Assembly: GCF_003865015.1 (NCBI RefSeq)
Contig: NZ_BHVV01000003.1
Span: 186,001-250,000 of the forward strand
Direction of reading: 5' to 3'
DNA from: Sulfurisoma sediminicola
Lineage (GTDB): Bacteria; Pseudomonadota; Gammaproteobacteria; Burkholderiales; Rhodocyclaceae
Length of the DNA stretch: 64,000 nt
The notes below the pieces were generated by a model. The model was not told the origin of the DNA. It was given only the letters and a program-made list of their open reading frames with translations, and did not search any database. Positions 35,266 through 45,502 of the stretch are shown here, piece by piece. How positions within the stretch are numbered: position 1 is the stretch's first letter; each line of letters opens with the position of its first letter. Made by a program: the position numbers and the translations under genes.

Positions 35266-36769
35266 ATTCGAAGAGTTCGACGCTCGCCGTCTGCAACAGC
35301 AATGTACCCGGTGTGCAGTCGGTGAGTTGAATCCGCTCGGCGTTCTCGCTGACTAGGGTAAAGGTGCCGCTCCGGTGAATCCCGGGGGTGGCGAGCAGGG
35401 CTTCGCCGCGCTGCGTAGCGGCCAGCGGCGGCAGGCGGAAAGCCTCGATCGTGACGTCCTCGGCCGCCATGCCATCACGGCTGCCGTGGCGGACCAGGCG
35501 CACAGCTTCGGCAGCCGGGGCAACCAGTTCCAACCCGAGTTCGAGGTGTTCGGGGTTGTCGCTGCGGGCCCAGCGTACGAGGTAGAGGCCCCAGGGTTGA
35601 TCCGCCGTCGGTTGTACCGCCAGCGCGGAGCCGGCAGTGATGCCGTGGATATCGCCGGAAACATGCATGATCGCCAGTCCGCCAGGACTCTCGTTGAGCA
35701 TCATCCAGTTGGTGGCCGTGACTCCGAGCACGTTGGCGACGGGTGGGGCCGCGCCGCGCTGGTAGCGCCAGAGGGCCGGCAGGTCGGTGCAGACCTGGAC
35801 GCGACTGGTACTGCCGCGGCGGGTCGTGTGTCGCTTCGGTGGCAGTATCCAGCGGCTGGCGGCGCGATGCAGCGCCTGACGCAATGCCGGGTCTGCGGCG
35901 CGCTCGTCCACGCCGAGCGCTTGCGGGGCCTCCCCGGCCTCGAGAAGTTCCACGTGTTCGAGCGCCGAGCGGCCAAGTTCATGGCAGGAGAAGCAGACGT
36001 TGCGCGCGGCTTCCGGCGGGGAGCGGCGAACGACGGCGCAGGGCGCATAGTCGCGCTCCTCGTTCACCCAGTACCAGGTCTTCTTCGAGCCCGTCGTCGG
36101 CAGGGCATCGGCCAGTTCCACCTGGCTGGCATGCTCGCGCAGATAGGTCAGAAGAAAATTGATCTCGGCCGGTGTGAAGCTCTCGGGTTGTGCCGCCGCC
36201 AGCGCCAGCATGGTCTGGAACTGTCGCAGCACGGTATTCGCACCTTCCGGCAACGTGCTGTCGTGCGGTACCGCCGCCATCGTCCAGTGATAGACGGCCT
36301 GGGCATGCCGCCACATGTCGGGCGGTGCCGCCGCGGAGACCAGCAGCGCCACTTCCATCTGCTGGAGGAGATTGCCGAGTGCCAGCGCGCACAGCGATGT
36401 CGGATTGCGGTGCAGGGTTTGCAGGCGCTTGCCATCGGCCTCGTGCATGACCTTGCGGTATGCGGCCGCGATGCGGCCATGGACATCGAGCAATCCCTGC
36501 GCGATGGTGCGCAGGCGGCGATCGACCGGCAATGCAGCGTCACGCAGCAACGGCTTGAGCGCAGTATTGACGGCGTTGACGCGCGGCTGGAAGAGCTCGA
36601 GGATGAGCAGCAGCTGCAGCGGCGCGACACCCATGTCGTCAACGGCTGCAAGATGACCGCGCAGTGGCACCAGGTCGCGCAGCGGATCCTCTGCCGATGG
36701 CTGTGCCAGCCAGGCGAGGGCGCTGTCAAGTGCAGGCGATGAAACCGTCGGGTCGATCGTTTGGGACAT
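35234..36769 (-). CDS. Large protein of unknown function, possibly PilZ-like at the C terminus
   Basis: 511 aa from the ATG at SQTIDPTVSS; the frame is open 32 codons higher. No signal peptide or membrane helix. The amino-terminal ~250 residues are helical (LQLLLILELFQPRVNAVNTA; LHRNPTSLCALALGNLLQQM). Residues near 275 hold CFSCHE, formally CXXCH but in a cytosolic setting. The last ~170 residues are strand-rich (GLYLVRWARSDNPEHLELGL; GTFTLVSE) and recall PilZ-type c-di-GMP receptors, though the RxxxR motif is not convincing. Unrecognised otherwise; divergent from the thioredoxin-like gene. Confidence 0.6.
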   Translation of the reverse strand: MSQTIDPTVSSPALDSALAWLAQPSAEDPLRDLVPLRGHLAAVDDMGVAPLQLLLILELFQPRVNAVNTALKPLLRDAALPVDRRLRTIAQGLLDVHGRIAAAYRKVMHEADGKRLQTLHRNPTSLCALALGNLLQQMEVALLVSAAAPPDMWRHAQAVYHWTMAAVPHDSTLPEGANTVLRQFQTMLALAAAQPESFTPAEINFLLTYLREHASQVELADALPTTGSKKTWYWVNEERDYAPCAVVRRSPPEAARNVCFSCHELGRSALEHVELLEAGEAPQALGVDERAADPALRQALHRAASRWILPPKRHTTRRGSTSRVQVCTDLPALWRYQRGAAPPVANVLGVTATNWMMLNESPGGLAIMHVSGDIHGITAGSALAVQPTADQPWGLYLVRWARSDNPEHLELGLELVAPAAEAVRLVRHGSRDGMAAEDVTIEAFRLPPLAATQRGEALLATPGIHRSGTFTLVSENAERIQLTDCTPGTLLLQTASVELFEFTRDFSPAGL

Positions 36770-36880
36770 CGAGCAATTGCTAGCGTTCAACTGCTGACAG
36801 GGAGTCCGGGGGCGGACACCCGCCGCGGGAAGCGCATTCGATTCTAGTAGAATTCGAGGCCTCAAACATCAGGAAATTTC

Positions 36881-37432
36881 ATGCGGGAGGCCCCGCAAGT
36901 GATGATTCGACGCTTCGTTCTGCTCGCACTCCTGGCGATGCTCTCTTGGACGTTTGCTGCGGCGGCGGACGACGCGGGCGGGTTCTTCGATCCCTCGCTC
37001 GGCGACTTCAAGGGCGAGCTGGCGGCGGCAGCGAAAGGCGGCAAGCTTGGCGTGCTGTTGATGTTCGAGGCCGAGGGATGCCCATATTGCCGCAGGATGA
37101 AGGAACAGGTTCTGAACCGAGCCGACGTCCAGAACTATTTCCGCCGGCACTTTGCGATATTTTCCGTCGATGTCGTCGGCAGCGTCGTCGTGACCGACTT
37201 CGCCGGCCGCAGTGTCACCGAAAAGGAATTCGCCCGGGCGCAGCGGGTGCGTGGCACGCCGACCTTCGTCTTCGTCGGCGTCGACGACAGGGAAATGGCA
37301 CGCTACGTCGGTGCCACCCGCGATGTGAGGGAATTCATGGAACTCGGCCGCTTCGTGGCCGAGGGCCACTGGCGCAAGAAGGACTTCACGCAGTTCTACC
37401 GCAACACCCAATCCGAAGGCAGAAAACCGTGA
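36881..37432 (+). CDS. Exported thioredoxin-like protein
   Basis: 183 aa. A signal peptide (MIRRFVLLALLAMLSWTFAA, starting at residue 8) precedes a thioredoxin fold with FEAEGCPYCRRMKEQVLN and the cis-Pro loop RVRGTPTFVFVG. The CPYC site and lack of other domains resemble SoxW/thioredoxin-related periplasmic reductases. Two starts are possible: 36881 with AGGA 6 bases away, or the ATG at 36902 that gives a cleaner signal peptide. It overlaps pyrF by 4 bp (GTGA), an unrelated partner. The client protein is unknown. Confidence 0.82.
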   Translation: MREAPQVMIRRFVLLALLAMLSWTFAAAADDAGGFFDPSLGDFKGELAAAAKGGKLGVLLMFEAEGCPYCRRMKEQVLNRADVQNYFRRHFAIFSVDVVGSVVVTDFAGRSVTEKEFARAQRVRGTPTFVFVGVDDREMARYVGATRDVREFMELGRFVAEGHWRKKDFTQFYRNTQSEGRKP

Positions 37433-38151
37433 ACGAATTTTTATCGGACAAACCCATTCCTCCGCGCGACCGATTGATCGTTGCGCTCGACGTGACGGAT
37501 GCCGCTGCGGCCCGCAACCTGGTCGGCCAGCTCGGCGACGCCGCCACTTTTTACAAGATCGGTCTCGAACTGTTCATGGCCGGTGGCTATTTCGAACTGC
37601 TCGAGTGGCTGACGGCGCAGGGCAAGCAGGTATTCGTCGACCTCAAGTTCTTCGATGTGCCGGAGACCGTGCGTTCCGCCGTGCGCGCACTGGCCGGCAG
37701 CGGCGCGACCTTCGCCACCGTCCACGGCAACCAGGCGATCATGGAGGCAGCTGTGCGCGACAAGGGCGCGCTCAAGATCCTGGCCGTGACCGTTCTGACC
37801 AGCCTCGATCGTGGCGACCTCGACGACCTCGGTTTCGCCTGCGACGTCGACAAGCTGGTCCTGTCGCGCGCGCGCCGCGCCTTGCAGACCGGGGTGGACG
37901 GCATCGTGTCCTCCGGCCTTGAGGCGCCGATGATCCGGCGCGAGCTCGGGCAGAAGCTGCTGGTGGTCACGCCCGGGATACGTCCGGTCGAGAACAAGCC
38001 GGCGGACGACCAGAAGCGCACTGTCGACGTGGCCCAGGCCTTCCGCAACGGCGCCGATTACATCGTGATCGGTCGCCCCATCCGCCAGGCGCAGGACCCA
38101 CGTGCGGCCGCCGAGGCGGTGCAGGCGACCATCTCAGGCGTCTTCGGCTGA
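37429..38151 (+). CDS. pyrF: Orotidine 5'-phosphate decarboxylase
   Basis: 240 aa from a GTG codon overlapping the previous stop. The catalytic motif [11 protein letters not shown] carries the Asp-Lys-Asp array; LIVALDV at the start and VTPGIRP with [11 protein letters not shown] at the end bind substrate phosphate. It makes UMP in pyrimidine synthesis. It is the short class I form of proteobacteria. The frame is open further upstream but only as a shadow of the thioredoxin gene. Confidence 0.95.
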   Translation: MNEFLSDKPIPPRDRLIVALDVTDAAAARNLVGQLGDAATFYKIGLELFMAGGYFELLEWLTAQGKQVFVDLKFFDVPETVRSAVRALAGSGATFATVHGNQAIMEAAVRDKGALKILAVTVLTSLDRGDLDDLGFACDVDKLVLSRARRALQTGVDGIVSSGLEAPMIRRELGQKLLVVTPGIRPVENKPADDQKRTVDVAQAFRNGADYIVIGRPIRQAQDPRAAAEAVQATISGVFG

Positions 38152-38172
38152 CAGAGCCCATCGTCGAAGCGA

Positions 38173-38200
38173 TTGTTTTCCTGCGGAAAACCGTTATAAT
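38173..38200 (+). promoter_or_regulatory. Promoter of the rpsP-rimM-trmD-rplS operon
   Basis: TTGTTT, a 16-bp spacer and a perfect TATAAT. The start point is expected near 38207, leaving a leader of about 28 bases. The strength fits a ribosomal protein operon. Confidence 0.7.
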
Positions 38201-38234
38201 CGCCAGCTTTTTCCGAATTCTTGGGGAACGACAC

Positions 38235-38489
38235 ATGGTCGTCATTCGACTTGCCCGCAGCGGCGCCAAAAAGCGTCCTTTCTACAACATGGTGGTGACC
38301 GACTCGCGTAACCGCCGCGACGGCCGCTTCGTCGAGCGCATCGGTTTCTACAATCCGGTGGCTGCCGAAAACGAGAAGGGCCTCGTGGTCGATGCCGAGC
38401 GTCTGGCTTACTGGCAGGGCGTTGGCGCCCAGCTGTCGCCGACCGCCGCTCGTTTGGTCAAGCAGATCGCCGCCAAACCGGCCGTTTGA
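38235..38489 (+). CDS. rpsP: 30S ribosomal protein S16
   Basis: 84 aa. [20 protein letters not shown] and [20 protein letters not shown] are the S16 signature. It assembles into the 5' domain of the 30S subunit. First gene of the conserved rpsP-rimM-trmD-rplS operon; its stop overlaps the rimM start (TGATG). Confidence 0.98.
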   Translation: MVVIRLARSGAKKRPFYNMVVTDSRNRRDGRFVERIGFYNPVAAENEKGLVVDAERLAYWQGVGAQLSPTAARLVKQIAAKPAV

Positions 38490-39001
38490 TGGTCGTCCTG
38501 GGGCGAGTGATCGCCCCGTTTGGCGTGCAGGGCTGGCTCAAGCTGGTCGCGCTGGGGGACGATCCCGCCGCATGGCGAACGATGCCGGCCTGGTGGCTCG
38601 GCAAGGACCCCGACGGCACGGAGTGGCGCCGTTATGAGCTTGAGGTCCTCAAGCCACATGGCAAGGGCCTGGTCGCCAAGCTCAAGGGCGTCGACGATCG
38701 CACCGCGGCCGAGGCGCTTGATGGCAGCTATTTCGCGGTACCGCGCGAGATGTTGCCGAAGCCGCAGAAGGACGAGTATTACTGGGCCGATCTGATCGGC
38801 CTTGACGTGGTAAACGCGCGGGGTGTGAGGCTCGGCCAGGTGGCCGAGCTGATCGAAACCGGCGCCAACGAGGTGCTGGTGGTGCGCGAAGGCGAGGGCA
38901 GTGAGATACGCGAGCGTCTGCTGCCGTTCGTCGCGCAGGTGGTAAATGAGGTGGATGTGCCCAATCGGGTCATCCGCGTCGATTGGGAAGCTGACTGGTG
39001 A
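38489..39001 (+). CDS. rimM: Ribosome maturation factor RimM
   Basis: 170 aa. [20 protein letters not shown] is the amino-terminal RimM domain, and the PRC-barrel follows ([49 protein letters not shown]). RimM binds S19 and helps mature the 30S head. The ATG at 38489 overlaps the rpsP stop by one base; TTG one codon earlier is ignored. It overlaps trmD by 4 bp. Confidence 0.96.
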   Translation: MVVLGRVIAPFGVQGWLKLVALGDDPAAWRTMPAWWLGKDPDGTEWRRYELEVLKPHGKGLVAKLKGVDDRTAAEALDGSYFAVPREMLPKPQKDEYYWADLIGLDVVNARGVRLGQVAELIETGANEVLVVREGEGSEIRERLLPFVAQVVNEVDVPNRVIRVDWEADW

Positions 39002-39765
39002 CGCTGCGTTTTGACGCGATCACGCTGTTTCCCGAGATGTTCGCCGCGCTGACGCAGTCAGGCATCACGCGGCGCGCGCAGGAACGTGGGCTCTGGCGGC
39101 TGGAATGCTGGAATCCGCGCGACTGCACGGAAGATAACCACCGCACGGTCGACGACCGGCCGTACGGCGGAGGCCCGGGCATGGTGATGCTGCCGGGGCC
39201 GCTGGAGAAGACGATCGCTGCGGCGAAGCTTGCGCGCGGCGACGACGCGAGGGTGGTTTACCTCTCGCCGCAGGGTGCGCAGCTCACGCATGAGCGGGTG
39301 CGCCAAATTGCGGCGACGCCGGGGGCGATCCTGCTCTGCGGGCGTTACGAGGGGGTCGACGAGCGTTTGATCGAGCGCTGTGTCGATGAGGAAGTTTCGA
39401 TCGGCGATTTCGTCCTTTCGGGCGGCGAAATCGCGGCGATGGCGTTGATCGATGCCTGCGTGCGGCAATTGCCGGGCGCATTGAACGACGACGCCTCGGC
39501 GGTCGAGGATTCGTTCGTGGCCGGGCTGCTGGATTGCCCGCACTACACGCGGCCCGAGGTGTATGAAGGAATAGCGGTGCCGGAGGTTTTGCTCTCCGGC
39601 CACCACGAGAACATCCGCCGCTGGCGACTGAAAATGTCGCTGGTGCGGACCCGGGAGCGCCGCCCGGACTTGTTGGCGCAACGCATCAACAGCGGACAGC
39701 TGAGTGCGGAGGAAAAGCATCTCCTCGGCGAGATCGAAGCCGAAGAGCTCTGCGGTCGTAACTAG
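38998..39765 (+). CDS. trmD: tRNA (guanine-N1)-methyltransferase
   Basis: 255 aa from GTG overlapping the rimM stop (GTGA). [28 protein letters not shown] and [20 protein letters not shown] with [11 protein letters not shown] give the SPOUT trefoil-knot SAM site; it methylates G37 of tRNAs next to the anticodon and prevents frameshifting. It has the full family length and is followed 18 bp later by rplS. Confidence 0.97.
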   Translation: MTLRFDAITLFPEMFAALTQSGITRRAQERGLWRLECWNPRDCTEDNHRTVDDRPYGGGPGMVMLPGPLEKTIAAAKLARGDDARVVYLSPQGAQLTHERVRQIAATPGAILLCGRYEGVDERLIERCVDEEVSIGDFVLSGGEIAAMALIDACVRQLPGALNDDASAVEDSFVAGLLDCPHYTRPEVYEGIAVPEVLLSGHHENIRRWRLKMSLVRTRERRPDLLAQRINSGQLSAEEKHLLGEIEAEELCGRN

Positions 39766-39783
39766 ATAAAAGGAAAAAACGAC

Positions 39784-40152
39784 ATGGACCTGATTCAGCA
39801 GATCGAAAAAGAGGAAATCGAACGCCTCGGCAAGAGCCTTCCCGAGTTCGCCCCCGGAGACACGGTGATCGTCAACGTCAATGTGGTGGAAGGCGAGCGC
39901 AAGCGCGTCCAGGCCTTCGAGGGTGTGGTCATCGCCAAGCGCAACCGCGGCCTCAACTCCAGCTTCATCGTGCGCAAGATCTCGTCGGGCGAGGGCGTCG
40001 AGCGCACCTTCCAGACCTACTCGCCGTTGATCGCCGGCATCGAAGTCAAGCGCCGCGGTGACGTCCGCCGCGCCAAGCTCTACTACCTGCGCAGCCGCTC
40101 GGGCAAGTCGGCGCGCATCAAGGAAAAGCTCTCGGCCAAGTCGGCTTCCTGA
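39784..40152 (+). CDS. rplS: 50S ribosomal protein L19
   Basis: 122 aa. [40 protein letters not shown] and [20 protein letters not shown] are the L19 hallmarks. It lies at the 30S-50S interface. It is last in its operon and is followed by a strong terminator. Confidence 0.98.
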   Translation: MDLIQQIEKEEIERLGKSLPEFAPGDTVIVNVNVVEGERKRVQAFEGVVIAKRNRGLNSSFIVRKISSGEGVERTFQTYSPLIAGIEVKRRGDVRRAKLYYLRSRSGKSARIKEKLSAKSAS

Positions 40153-40173
40153 CCCGACGCTGCGTGAGCAGAG

Positions 40174-40209
40174 CGGGGCTGCCGGGAAACCGGCAGCCCC
40201 GTATTTTTT
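40174..40209 (+). terminator. Terminator of the ribosomal operon
   Basis: CGGGGCTGCCGG and CCGGCAGCCCCG form a perfect 12-bp stem with a GAAA tetraloop, followed by TA and six T. Strong and unambiguous. Confidence 0.93.
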
Positions 40210-40276
40210 CAGCGTTCGAACTCGCGGTGCCGGGGTGGGACCGCAGAGCGAAGGCGGACTTCGAGCCTGGCGGCGC

Positions 40277-41086
40277 TCAGGCGCCGATCGTCTTGTCGCG
40301 TTCGATCACAGCGTAGGCCGAGTGGTTGTGGATGGATTCGAAGTTCTCCGCCTCTAGCATGTAGGCGTCGATGCGCGGCTCGGCGTTGAGCACGCCGGCA
40401 ACGTCGCGCACCATGTCCTCGACGAATTTCGGGTTGTCGTAGGCGCGCTCGGTGACGTATTTCTCGTCCGGCCGCTTGAGCAAGCCATAGACCTCGCAGG
40501 AGGCCTGTCCCTCGACCATCTGCACCAACTCCTCGATCCAGAGGAAGCTGTTGGTGGTGGCGGTGACGGTGATGTGCGAGCGCTGGTTGTGGGCGCCGTA
40601 GTCGGAGATCTTCTTCGAGCAGGGGCAGAGGCTGGTCGCCGGCACCTGCACCTTCATGGTCTGCCGGTAGACGCCGCCGTCGCGGATCTCGCCGATGAAG
40701 GTGACCTCGTAGTCCATCAGGCTCTTGACCTTGGAAACCGGCGCTTCCTTGTTGATGAAATAGGGAAAGCTCATCTCGATGATGCCGGTCTCGGCCTCGA
40801 GCTTCTTGACCATCTCGCGCAGCATCGCCTCGAAGCTCTCGACCGAGATTTCCTTCTCGCGGCTGTTGAGTATCTCGACGAAGCGCGACATGTGGGTGCC
40901 CTTGAAGTTGTGGGGCAGGCCGACGTACATGTTGAAGTTGGCGATGGTGTGCTGCACGCCGCCGCTCTTGTCGAGCACCTTGACCGGGTGGCGGATGGAC
41001 TTGATGCCGACCTTGTTGATCGGCAACTGGCGGGAATCGGCGCTGCTCTGGACGTCTGGAATGATCATGGTGTCTCTGGCGTTCAC
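40277..41086 (-). CDS. folE2: GTP cyclohydrolase FolE2 (type IB)
   Basis: 269 aa. [20 protein letters not shown] opens the protein, and [20 protein letters not shown] contains the metal-binding Cys of the type IB enzyme; [19 protein letters not shown] closes it. It makes dihydroneopterin triphosphate for folate and queuosine synthesis and can use metals other than zinc. It lies behind dxs on the same strand with an 85-bp gap, a usual order in Rhodocyclales. Confidence 0.96.
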   Translation of the reverse strand: MNARDTMIIPDVQSSADSRQLPINKVGIKSIRHPVKVLDKSGGVQHTIANFNMYVGLPHNFKGTHMSRFVEILNSREKEISVESFEAMLREMVKKLEAETGIIEMSFPYFINKEAPVSKVKSLMDYEVTFIGEIRDGGVYRQTMKVQVPATSLCPCSKKISDYGAHNQRSHITVTATTNSFLWIEELVQMVEGQASCEVYGLLKRPDEKYVTERAYDNPKFVEDMVRDVAGVLNAEPRIDAYMLEAENFESIHNHSAYAVIERDKTIGA

Positions 41087-41171
41087 GGGTTGTGCTCCTG
41101 GGGTTGGGGGTGCGTGGCGATCATTGCCGTCACGTCGTCAGCCCAGATAGTAGCAATCCCGACAAAATCAA

Positions 41172-43037
41172 TCAACTATTTCGACTTTTCCTTGGGGTTT
41201 CTATGATGCCACGGACGATGCCGGCGGCGTCGAGGCCCAGCTGGGCCAGCATCGCCGCCTGTTCGCCGTGCTCGATGAAGCGGTCCGGCAGGCCCAACCG
41301 CAGCAAGCGTGTCTGGCTGTCAGCCACTTCGAGGCAACGCGCGACCTCGGCGCCGGCGCCGCCGATCAGGGCGTTTTCCTCGACGCTGACCAGCAGTTCA
41401 TGGGTATCGGCGAGTTCGAGAAGCAGATCGGCGTCCAGCGGCTTGATGAAGCGCATGTTGGCGACCGTGGCGTCGATCTGCTCGCCGGCCTCCAGCGCCG
41501 CCGCGAGCAGCGTACCGAAGGCGAGGATGGCCACGCGCTTGCCGCGGCGGCGGATCTCGCCCTTGCCGACGGGCAGCGAATCCAAAGTCGGCACCGGCGA
41601 CACGCCGGGACCCGGGCCGCGCGGGTAGCGTACGGCCGCGGGGCCGTCGATGCGGTAGGCCGTCGTCAGCATGCGACGGCACTCCGCTTCGTCGGCAGGG
41701 GCCATCACCACCATGTTCGGGATGCAGGTGAGGTAGGAGAGATCGAAGGCGCCCTGGTGGGTCGCACCGTCTGCACCGACGAGGCCGCCGCGGTCGATCG
41801 CGAACATCACCGGCAGGTTCTGCAGCGCGATATCGTGGATCAGCTGGTCGTAGGCGCGCTGCAGGAAGGTCGAGTAGATCGCCACCACCGGCTTCATGCC
41901 TTCGCAGGCCAGGCCCGCGGCGAAGGTCAACGCGTGCTGCTCGGCGATGCCGACATCGTGGTAGCGCTGCGGGAACTCTTCGGCGAAGCGCACCATGCCC
42001 GAACCCTCGCGCATCGCCGGGGTGATGCCGACCAGCCGCGTGTCTTCCCGCGCCATGTCGCAAAGCCAGTCGCCGAAGACCTGGGTGTAGGTCAGCTTGC
42101 CGCCGGCCTTGCCCGACTGGATGCCGTTGTTCGAATCGAACTTGGAGACGCCATGGTAGAGGATGGGGTCGACCTCGGCCAGCTTGTAGCCCTGGCCCTT
42201 GCGCGTGACGATGTGCAGGAACTGCGGCCCCTTGAGCTGGCGCAGGTTTTCCAGCGTCGGAATAAGCGAGTCGAGATCGTGGCCGTCGATGGGGCCGATG
42301 TAGTTGAAGCCGAATTCCTCGAACAGGGTGCCCGGCACGAACATGCCCTTGACGTGTTCCTCGGCGCGCTTGGCCAGTTCCAGCAGCGACGGCGATACCG
42401 ACAGCACCTTCTCGCCGGCCTTGCGCGCGGCGTTGAAGGTACGGCCCGAGAGCAGGCGGGCCAGATACTTGTTGAGCGCACCGACCGGCGGCGAGATCGA
42501 CATGTCGTTGTCGTTGAGGATCACCAGCAGGTTGGCGTCGACCACGCCGGCGTTGTTGAGCGCCTCGAAGGCCTGCCCGGCTGACATGGCGCCGTCGCCG
42601 ATGACCGCCACGACCCGGCGATCCTCGCCCTTGTCGCGGGCGGCGACCGCCATGCCCAGCGCGGCGGAGATCGAGGTCGAGGAGTGGCCGACGCCGAAGG
42701 TGTCGTAGCGGCTTTCCTCGCGCCGCGGAAAACCGGAGATGCCATCCTGCATGCGCAGGCGCGCCATGCCCTCGCGGCGGCCGGTAAGTACCTTGTGGGC
42801 ATAGGTCTGGTGGCCGACGTCCCACACCAGGCGATCCTCCGGCGTGTTGAACACGTAGTGCAGCGCGATGGTCAGCTCGACGGTGCCGAGGTTCGATGAC
42901 AAGTGGCCGCCGGTCTTCGCCACCGACTCGATGAGGAAGGCGCGTAGTTCCTGGGCGATCTGCGGCAGCAGGGCCCGATCCAAGGCGCGCAGGTCGGCCG
43001 GATCGTGGATGGCGTCGAGAAGCGGTGTGGCGGGCAT
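41172..43037 (-). CDS. dxs: 1-deoxy-D-xylulose-5-phosphate synthase
   Basis: 621 aa from the ATG ([18 protein letters not shown]) that overlaps the ispA stop by one base. [40 protein letters not shown], the ThDP motif [18 protein letters not shown] and the carboxy-terminal transketolase-like [20 protein letters not shown] are all present. It condenses pyruvate and glyceraldehyde 3-phosphate at the start of the MEP isoprenoid pathway. Confidence 0.97.
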   Translation of the reverse strand: MPATPLLDAIHDPADLRALDRALLPQIAQELRAFLIESVAKTGGHLSSNLGTVELTIALHYVFNTPEDRLVWDVGHQTYAHKVLTGRREGMARLRMQDGISGFPRREESRYDTFGVGHSSTSISAALGMAVAARDKGEDRRVVAVIGDGAMSAGQAFEALNNAGVVDANLLVILNDNDMSISPPVGALNKYLARLLSGRTFNAARKAGEKVLSVSPSLLELAKRAEEHVKGMFVPGTLFEEFGFNYIGPIDGHDLDSLIPTLENLRQLKGPQFLHIVTRKGQGYKLAEVDPILYHGVSKFDSNNGIQSGKAGGKLTYTQVFGDWLCDMAREDTRLVGITPAMREGSGMVRFAEEFPQRYHDVGIAEQHALTFAAGLACEGMKPVVAIYSTFLQRAYDQLIHDIALQNLPVMFAIDRGGLVGADGATHQGAFDLSYLTCIPNMVVMAPADEAECRRMLTTAYRIDGPAAVRYPRGPGPGVSPVPTLDSLPVGKGEIRRRGKRVAILAFGTLLAAALEAGEQIDATVANMRFIKPLDADLLLELADTHELLVSVEENALIGGAGAEVARCLEVADSQTRLLRLGLPDRFIEHGEQAAMLAQLGLDAAGIVRGIIETPRKSRNS

Positions 43038-43918
43038 CAGAAGGTGCGCTCGACGATGTAGCGGGTCAGTCCGGCGAGCCGCTCGCCGCGGCCGGTGAAG
43101 GGGGCGAGGGCAGCCAGCGCCTCGTCGCGCAGTTCCCCGGCCAGGGCCTTGGCCTGTCTGATGCCGAGCAGGCTGACGTAGGTCGGCTTGTTCTGCGCCG
43201 CATCCTTGCCGGCGGTCTTGCCCAGGGTCGCGGTGTTGGCCTCGGCGTCGAGGATGTCGTCCACGACCTGGAACAGCAGGCCGATGCGGTTGGCGAAGTG
43301 GGCGAGGCGCTTCTGCGCGTCCTCGTCGGCATGGCCGCAATGCGCGCCGAGCAGGACCGAGGCGCGGATCAGCGCGCCGGTCTTGTGGATGTGCATCTGC
43401 TCGAGTTCCTCGAGCGTCAGCGCCTGGCCGACTGCGGCGAGGTCGATGGCCTGGCCGCCGGCCATGCCGCGCGAGCCGGCAGCCTGAGCGAGCAGCGCCA
43501 GCATGGAAAGTCGGCTCTGGCAGGACGGTGCGCCGTCCTCGGTCAGCGCTTGAAAGGCAAGCGACTGCAGTGCGTCGCCGACCAGCAGCGCGGTGGCCTC
43601 GTCGTACTCGACATGCACCGTCGGCTTGCCGCGGCGCAGGGTGTCGTCGTCCATGCAGGGGAGGTCGTCATGCACGAGCGAGTAGGCGTGGATCAGCTCG
43701 ACGGCACAGGCGGCGCGATCGAGTTCGGCGGCGGGCGCATCGAACACGGCGCCGGCGGCATGGCAGAGCAGGGGGCGCACGCGCTTGCCGCCGCCCAATA
43801 CCGCGTAGCGCATGGCGTCGTGCAGGCGCCCGGGCAGAGCGTCGGCCGGCGGCAGCAAGGCCGCCAAAGCGGTTTCGGTGCGGTCCTGCACCGCGGACAT
43901 CCAGTCGGCGAATTTCAT
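43037..43918 (-). CDS. ispA: Farnesyl/geranyl diphosphate synthase
   Basis: 293 aa from the ATG before [20 protein letters not shown]; the open frame continues upstream without support. Both aspartate-rich motifs are seen: [20 protein letters not shown] and [20 protein letters not shown], plus [13 protein letters not shown]. It makes prenyl diphosphates for quinones and cell-wall carriers. It is flanked by xseB (11 bp) and dxs (overlap). Confidence 0.95.
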   Translation of the reverse strand: MKFADWMSAVQDRTETALAALLPPADALPGRLHDAMRYAVLGGGKRVRPLLCHAAGAVFDAPAAELDRAACAVELIHAYSLVHDDLPCMDDDTLRRGKPTVHVEYDEATALLVGDALQSLAFQALTEDGAPSCQSRLSMLALLAQAAGSRGMAGGQAIDLAAVGQALTLEELEQMHIHKTGALIRASVLLGAHCGHADEDAQKRLAHFANRIGLLFQVVDDILDAEANTATLGKTAGKDAAQNKPTYVSLLGIRQAKALAGELRDEALAALAPFTGRGERLAGLTRYIVERTF

Positions 43919-43929
43919 GGAATCGGGCC

Positions 43930-44178
43930 TTACTCGTCCCCGTCGCCGCCGGCCGGGGCGAACTCGCGCAATGTCTGCCCCTCGAGGATGCGGATCTTCT
44001 GCTCCGCGCCCGACAGCGCATCCTGGCAATAACGCAACAGCGCCGTGCCGCGCTCATAAGCAGCAAGCGAGGACTCGAGCGGGGCGTTGCCCTGCTCCAT
44101 GGTCTGGACGATGGACTCGAGTTCGGCGAGCGCCGCCTCGAAGGAAGCGGGAGCGTCTTTTGCGTGCGCCTTGGGCAT
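43930..44178 (-). CDS. xseB: Exonuclease VII small subunit
   Basis: 82 aa. SFEAALAELESIVQTMEQGN and PLESSLAAYERGTALLRYCQ are the XseB two-helix signature. With XseA it forms the single-strand-specific exonuclease VII. It starts the xseB-ispA-dxs unit, divergent from the Rieske oxygenase gene. Confidence 0.95.
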   Translation of the reverse strand: MPKAHAKDAPASFEAALAELESIVQTMEQGNAPLESSLAAYERGTALLRYCQDALSGAEQKIRILEGQTLREFAPAGGDGDE

Positions 44179-44258
44179 CAGAGAGGGGGACGGTAAAGCG
44201 TAAAGTCGCAAAAATAACTTATCCGACCCCCTGCGGTCAATTTTCAGGCCGATTTCGC

Positions 44259-44264
44259 TATACT
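44259..44264 (+). promoter_or_regulatory. Candidate -10 box for the Rieske gene
   Basis: TATACT, five of six matches to TATAAT, without a convincing -35. The start near 44271 would place the hairpin at 44273-44305 at the very 5' end of the message. Confidence 0.35.
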
Positions 44265-44272
44265 TTCCGGTC

Positions 44273-44305
44273 CCCGCAAAGCGCTCAATTGCTTGAGGTT
44301 GCGGG
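44273..44305 (+). other. Hairpin in the 5' region of the Rieske gene
   Basis: CCCGCAA/TTGCGGG (7 bp) encloses CTCAA/TTGAG (5 bp) with a small asymmetric internal loop and a TTGC loop. It lies 48 bases before the start codon. It could be an RNA control element or a protein-binding palindrome in this divergent promoter region. Confidence 0.5.
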
Positions 44306-44353
44306 TATTTCAAGTTTCCTGTTTCCGGGCCACTTCTTGGAGGTTGGGAAAAA

Positions 44354-45457
44354 ATGTCCGACATCGGCTCCCGCGCGCAACTTGCGCCCGGCGTCTCGCA
44401 GTTCCCCGTGGATTGGTATTTCGACGAAAAGCTCTTCGAAATGGAGAAGAAGCTCATCTTCGATGCCGGTCCGGGGTACGTCGGCCACGAGCTGATGGTT
44501 CCTGAACTCTATAACTATCGCTCGACCGAGTGGAGCGACCACTCGCACATCCTGGTGCGCCAGCCCGACGGCATCTACCGCATGTCCAACGTCTGCCGCC
44601 ACCGCCAGGCCATCATGCTGCAGGGTGCCGGCACCGCGCAGAACATCGTCTGCCCGATCCACCGCTGGACCTACGACACCCAGGGGCAACTGATCGGCGC
44701 GCCGCATTTTCCGGCCAATCCCTGCCTCAATCTCAACAAGGAAAAGCTGGAGAACTGGCAGGGCCTGCTGTTCAAGGGCCCGCGCTCGGCCAATGCCGAT
44801 CTTGCCGGGATGAAGGTCGCGACGGAGCTCGACTTCTCCGGCTACCGGCTCGAGCACGTCGAGATGCATCAGTGCAACTACAACTGGAAGACGTTCATCG
44901 AGGTCTATCTCGAGGACTACCATGTCGCCCCCTACCATCCGGGACTGGGCAGCTTCGTCACCTGTGATGACCTGACCTGGCAGTTCGGCGATTGGTATTC
45001 GGTGCAGCGCGTCGGCATCACCTCGCTGGCCAAGCCCGGCAGCAAGACCTACGCCCGGTGGCACAAGGCGGTGCTCGACTACTACGGCGGCAAACTGCCG
45101 CCGCATGGCGCGATCTGGCTCACCTACTATCCCAACATCATGGTCGAGTGGTATCCGCACGTGCTGGTGGTGTCGACGCTGATCCCGCAGGACGTGGACC
45201 GCACCATGAACGTCGTCGAGTTCTACTACCCCGAGGATATCGCGCTGTTCGAGCCGGAGTTCATCAAGGCCGAGCAGGCCGCCTACATGGAAACTGCGAT
45301 CGAGGATGACGACATCGGCGAGCGCATGGACCGCGGCCGCCACGCCCTGCTGCAGCAGGGGCGCAGCGAGATCGGGCCCTACCAGTCGCCGATGGAAGAC
45401 GGCATGCAGCACTTCCACGAGTTCTATCGCCGCACCATGGGCGCGCACCTCGAGTAG
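44354..45457 (+). CDS. Rieske non-haem iron oxygenase, alpha-subunit type
   Basis: 367 aa. The Rieske 2Fe-2S motif is NVCRHRQAIML with IVCPIHRWTYDTQGQLIG (CxH-x-CxxH); the mononuclear iron site follows in IEVYLEDYHVAPYHPGL (D-x2-H-x4-H), with a late acidic residue in EDDDIGE. Members hydroxylate or demethylate aromatic and other substrates with an external reductase. No reductase or beta subunit adjoins it, so the substrate cannot be named. A gene of this type divergent from xseB-ispA-dxs is common in Rhodocyclales, suggesting a conserved, non-catabolic role. TGGAGG lies 10 bases before the ATG. Confidence 0.87.
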   Translation: MSDIGSRAQLAPGVSQFPVDWYFDEKLFEMEKKLIFDAGPGYVGHELMVPELYNYRSTEWSDHSHILVRQPDGIYRMSNVCRHRQAIMLQGAGTAQNIVCPIHRWTYDTQGQLIGAPHFPANPCLNLNKEKLENWQGLLFKGPRSANADLAGMKVATELDFSGYRLEHVEMHQCNYNWKTFIEVYLEDYHVAPYHPGLGSFVTCDDLTWQFGDWYSVQRVGITSLAKPGSKTYARWHKAVLDYYGGKLPPHGAIWLTYYPNIMVEWYPHVLVVSTLIPQDVDRTMNVVEFYYPEDIALFEPEFIKAEQAAYMETAIEDDDIGERMDRGRHALLQQGRSEIGPYQSPMEDGMQHFHEFYRRTMGAHLE

Positions 45458-45502
45458 GCCGCGAGCCCGAAAGGCTCCGGTTCGCTCCGGCGCCTTTGCC
45501 TC

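Noticed and set aside
35900-36010. c-type cytochrome based on CFSCH in the 511-residue protein
   Set aside because: There is no signal peptide or membrane anchor, so haem c attachment is unlikely; the motif may bind metal or be chance.
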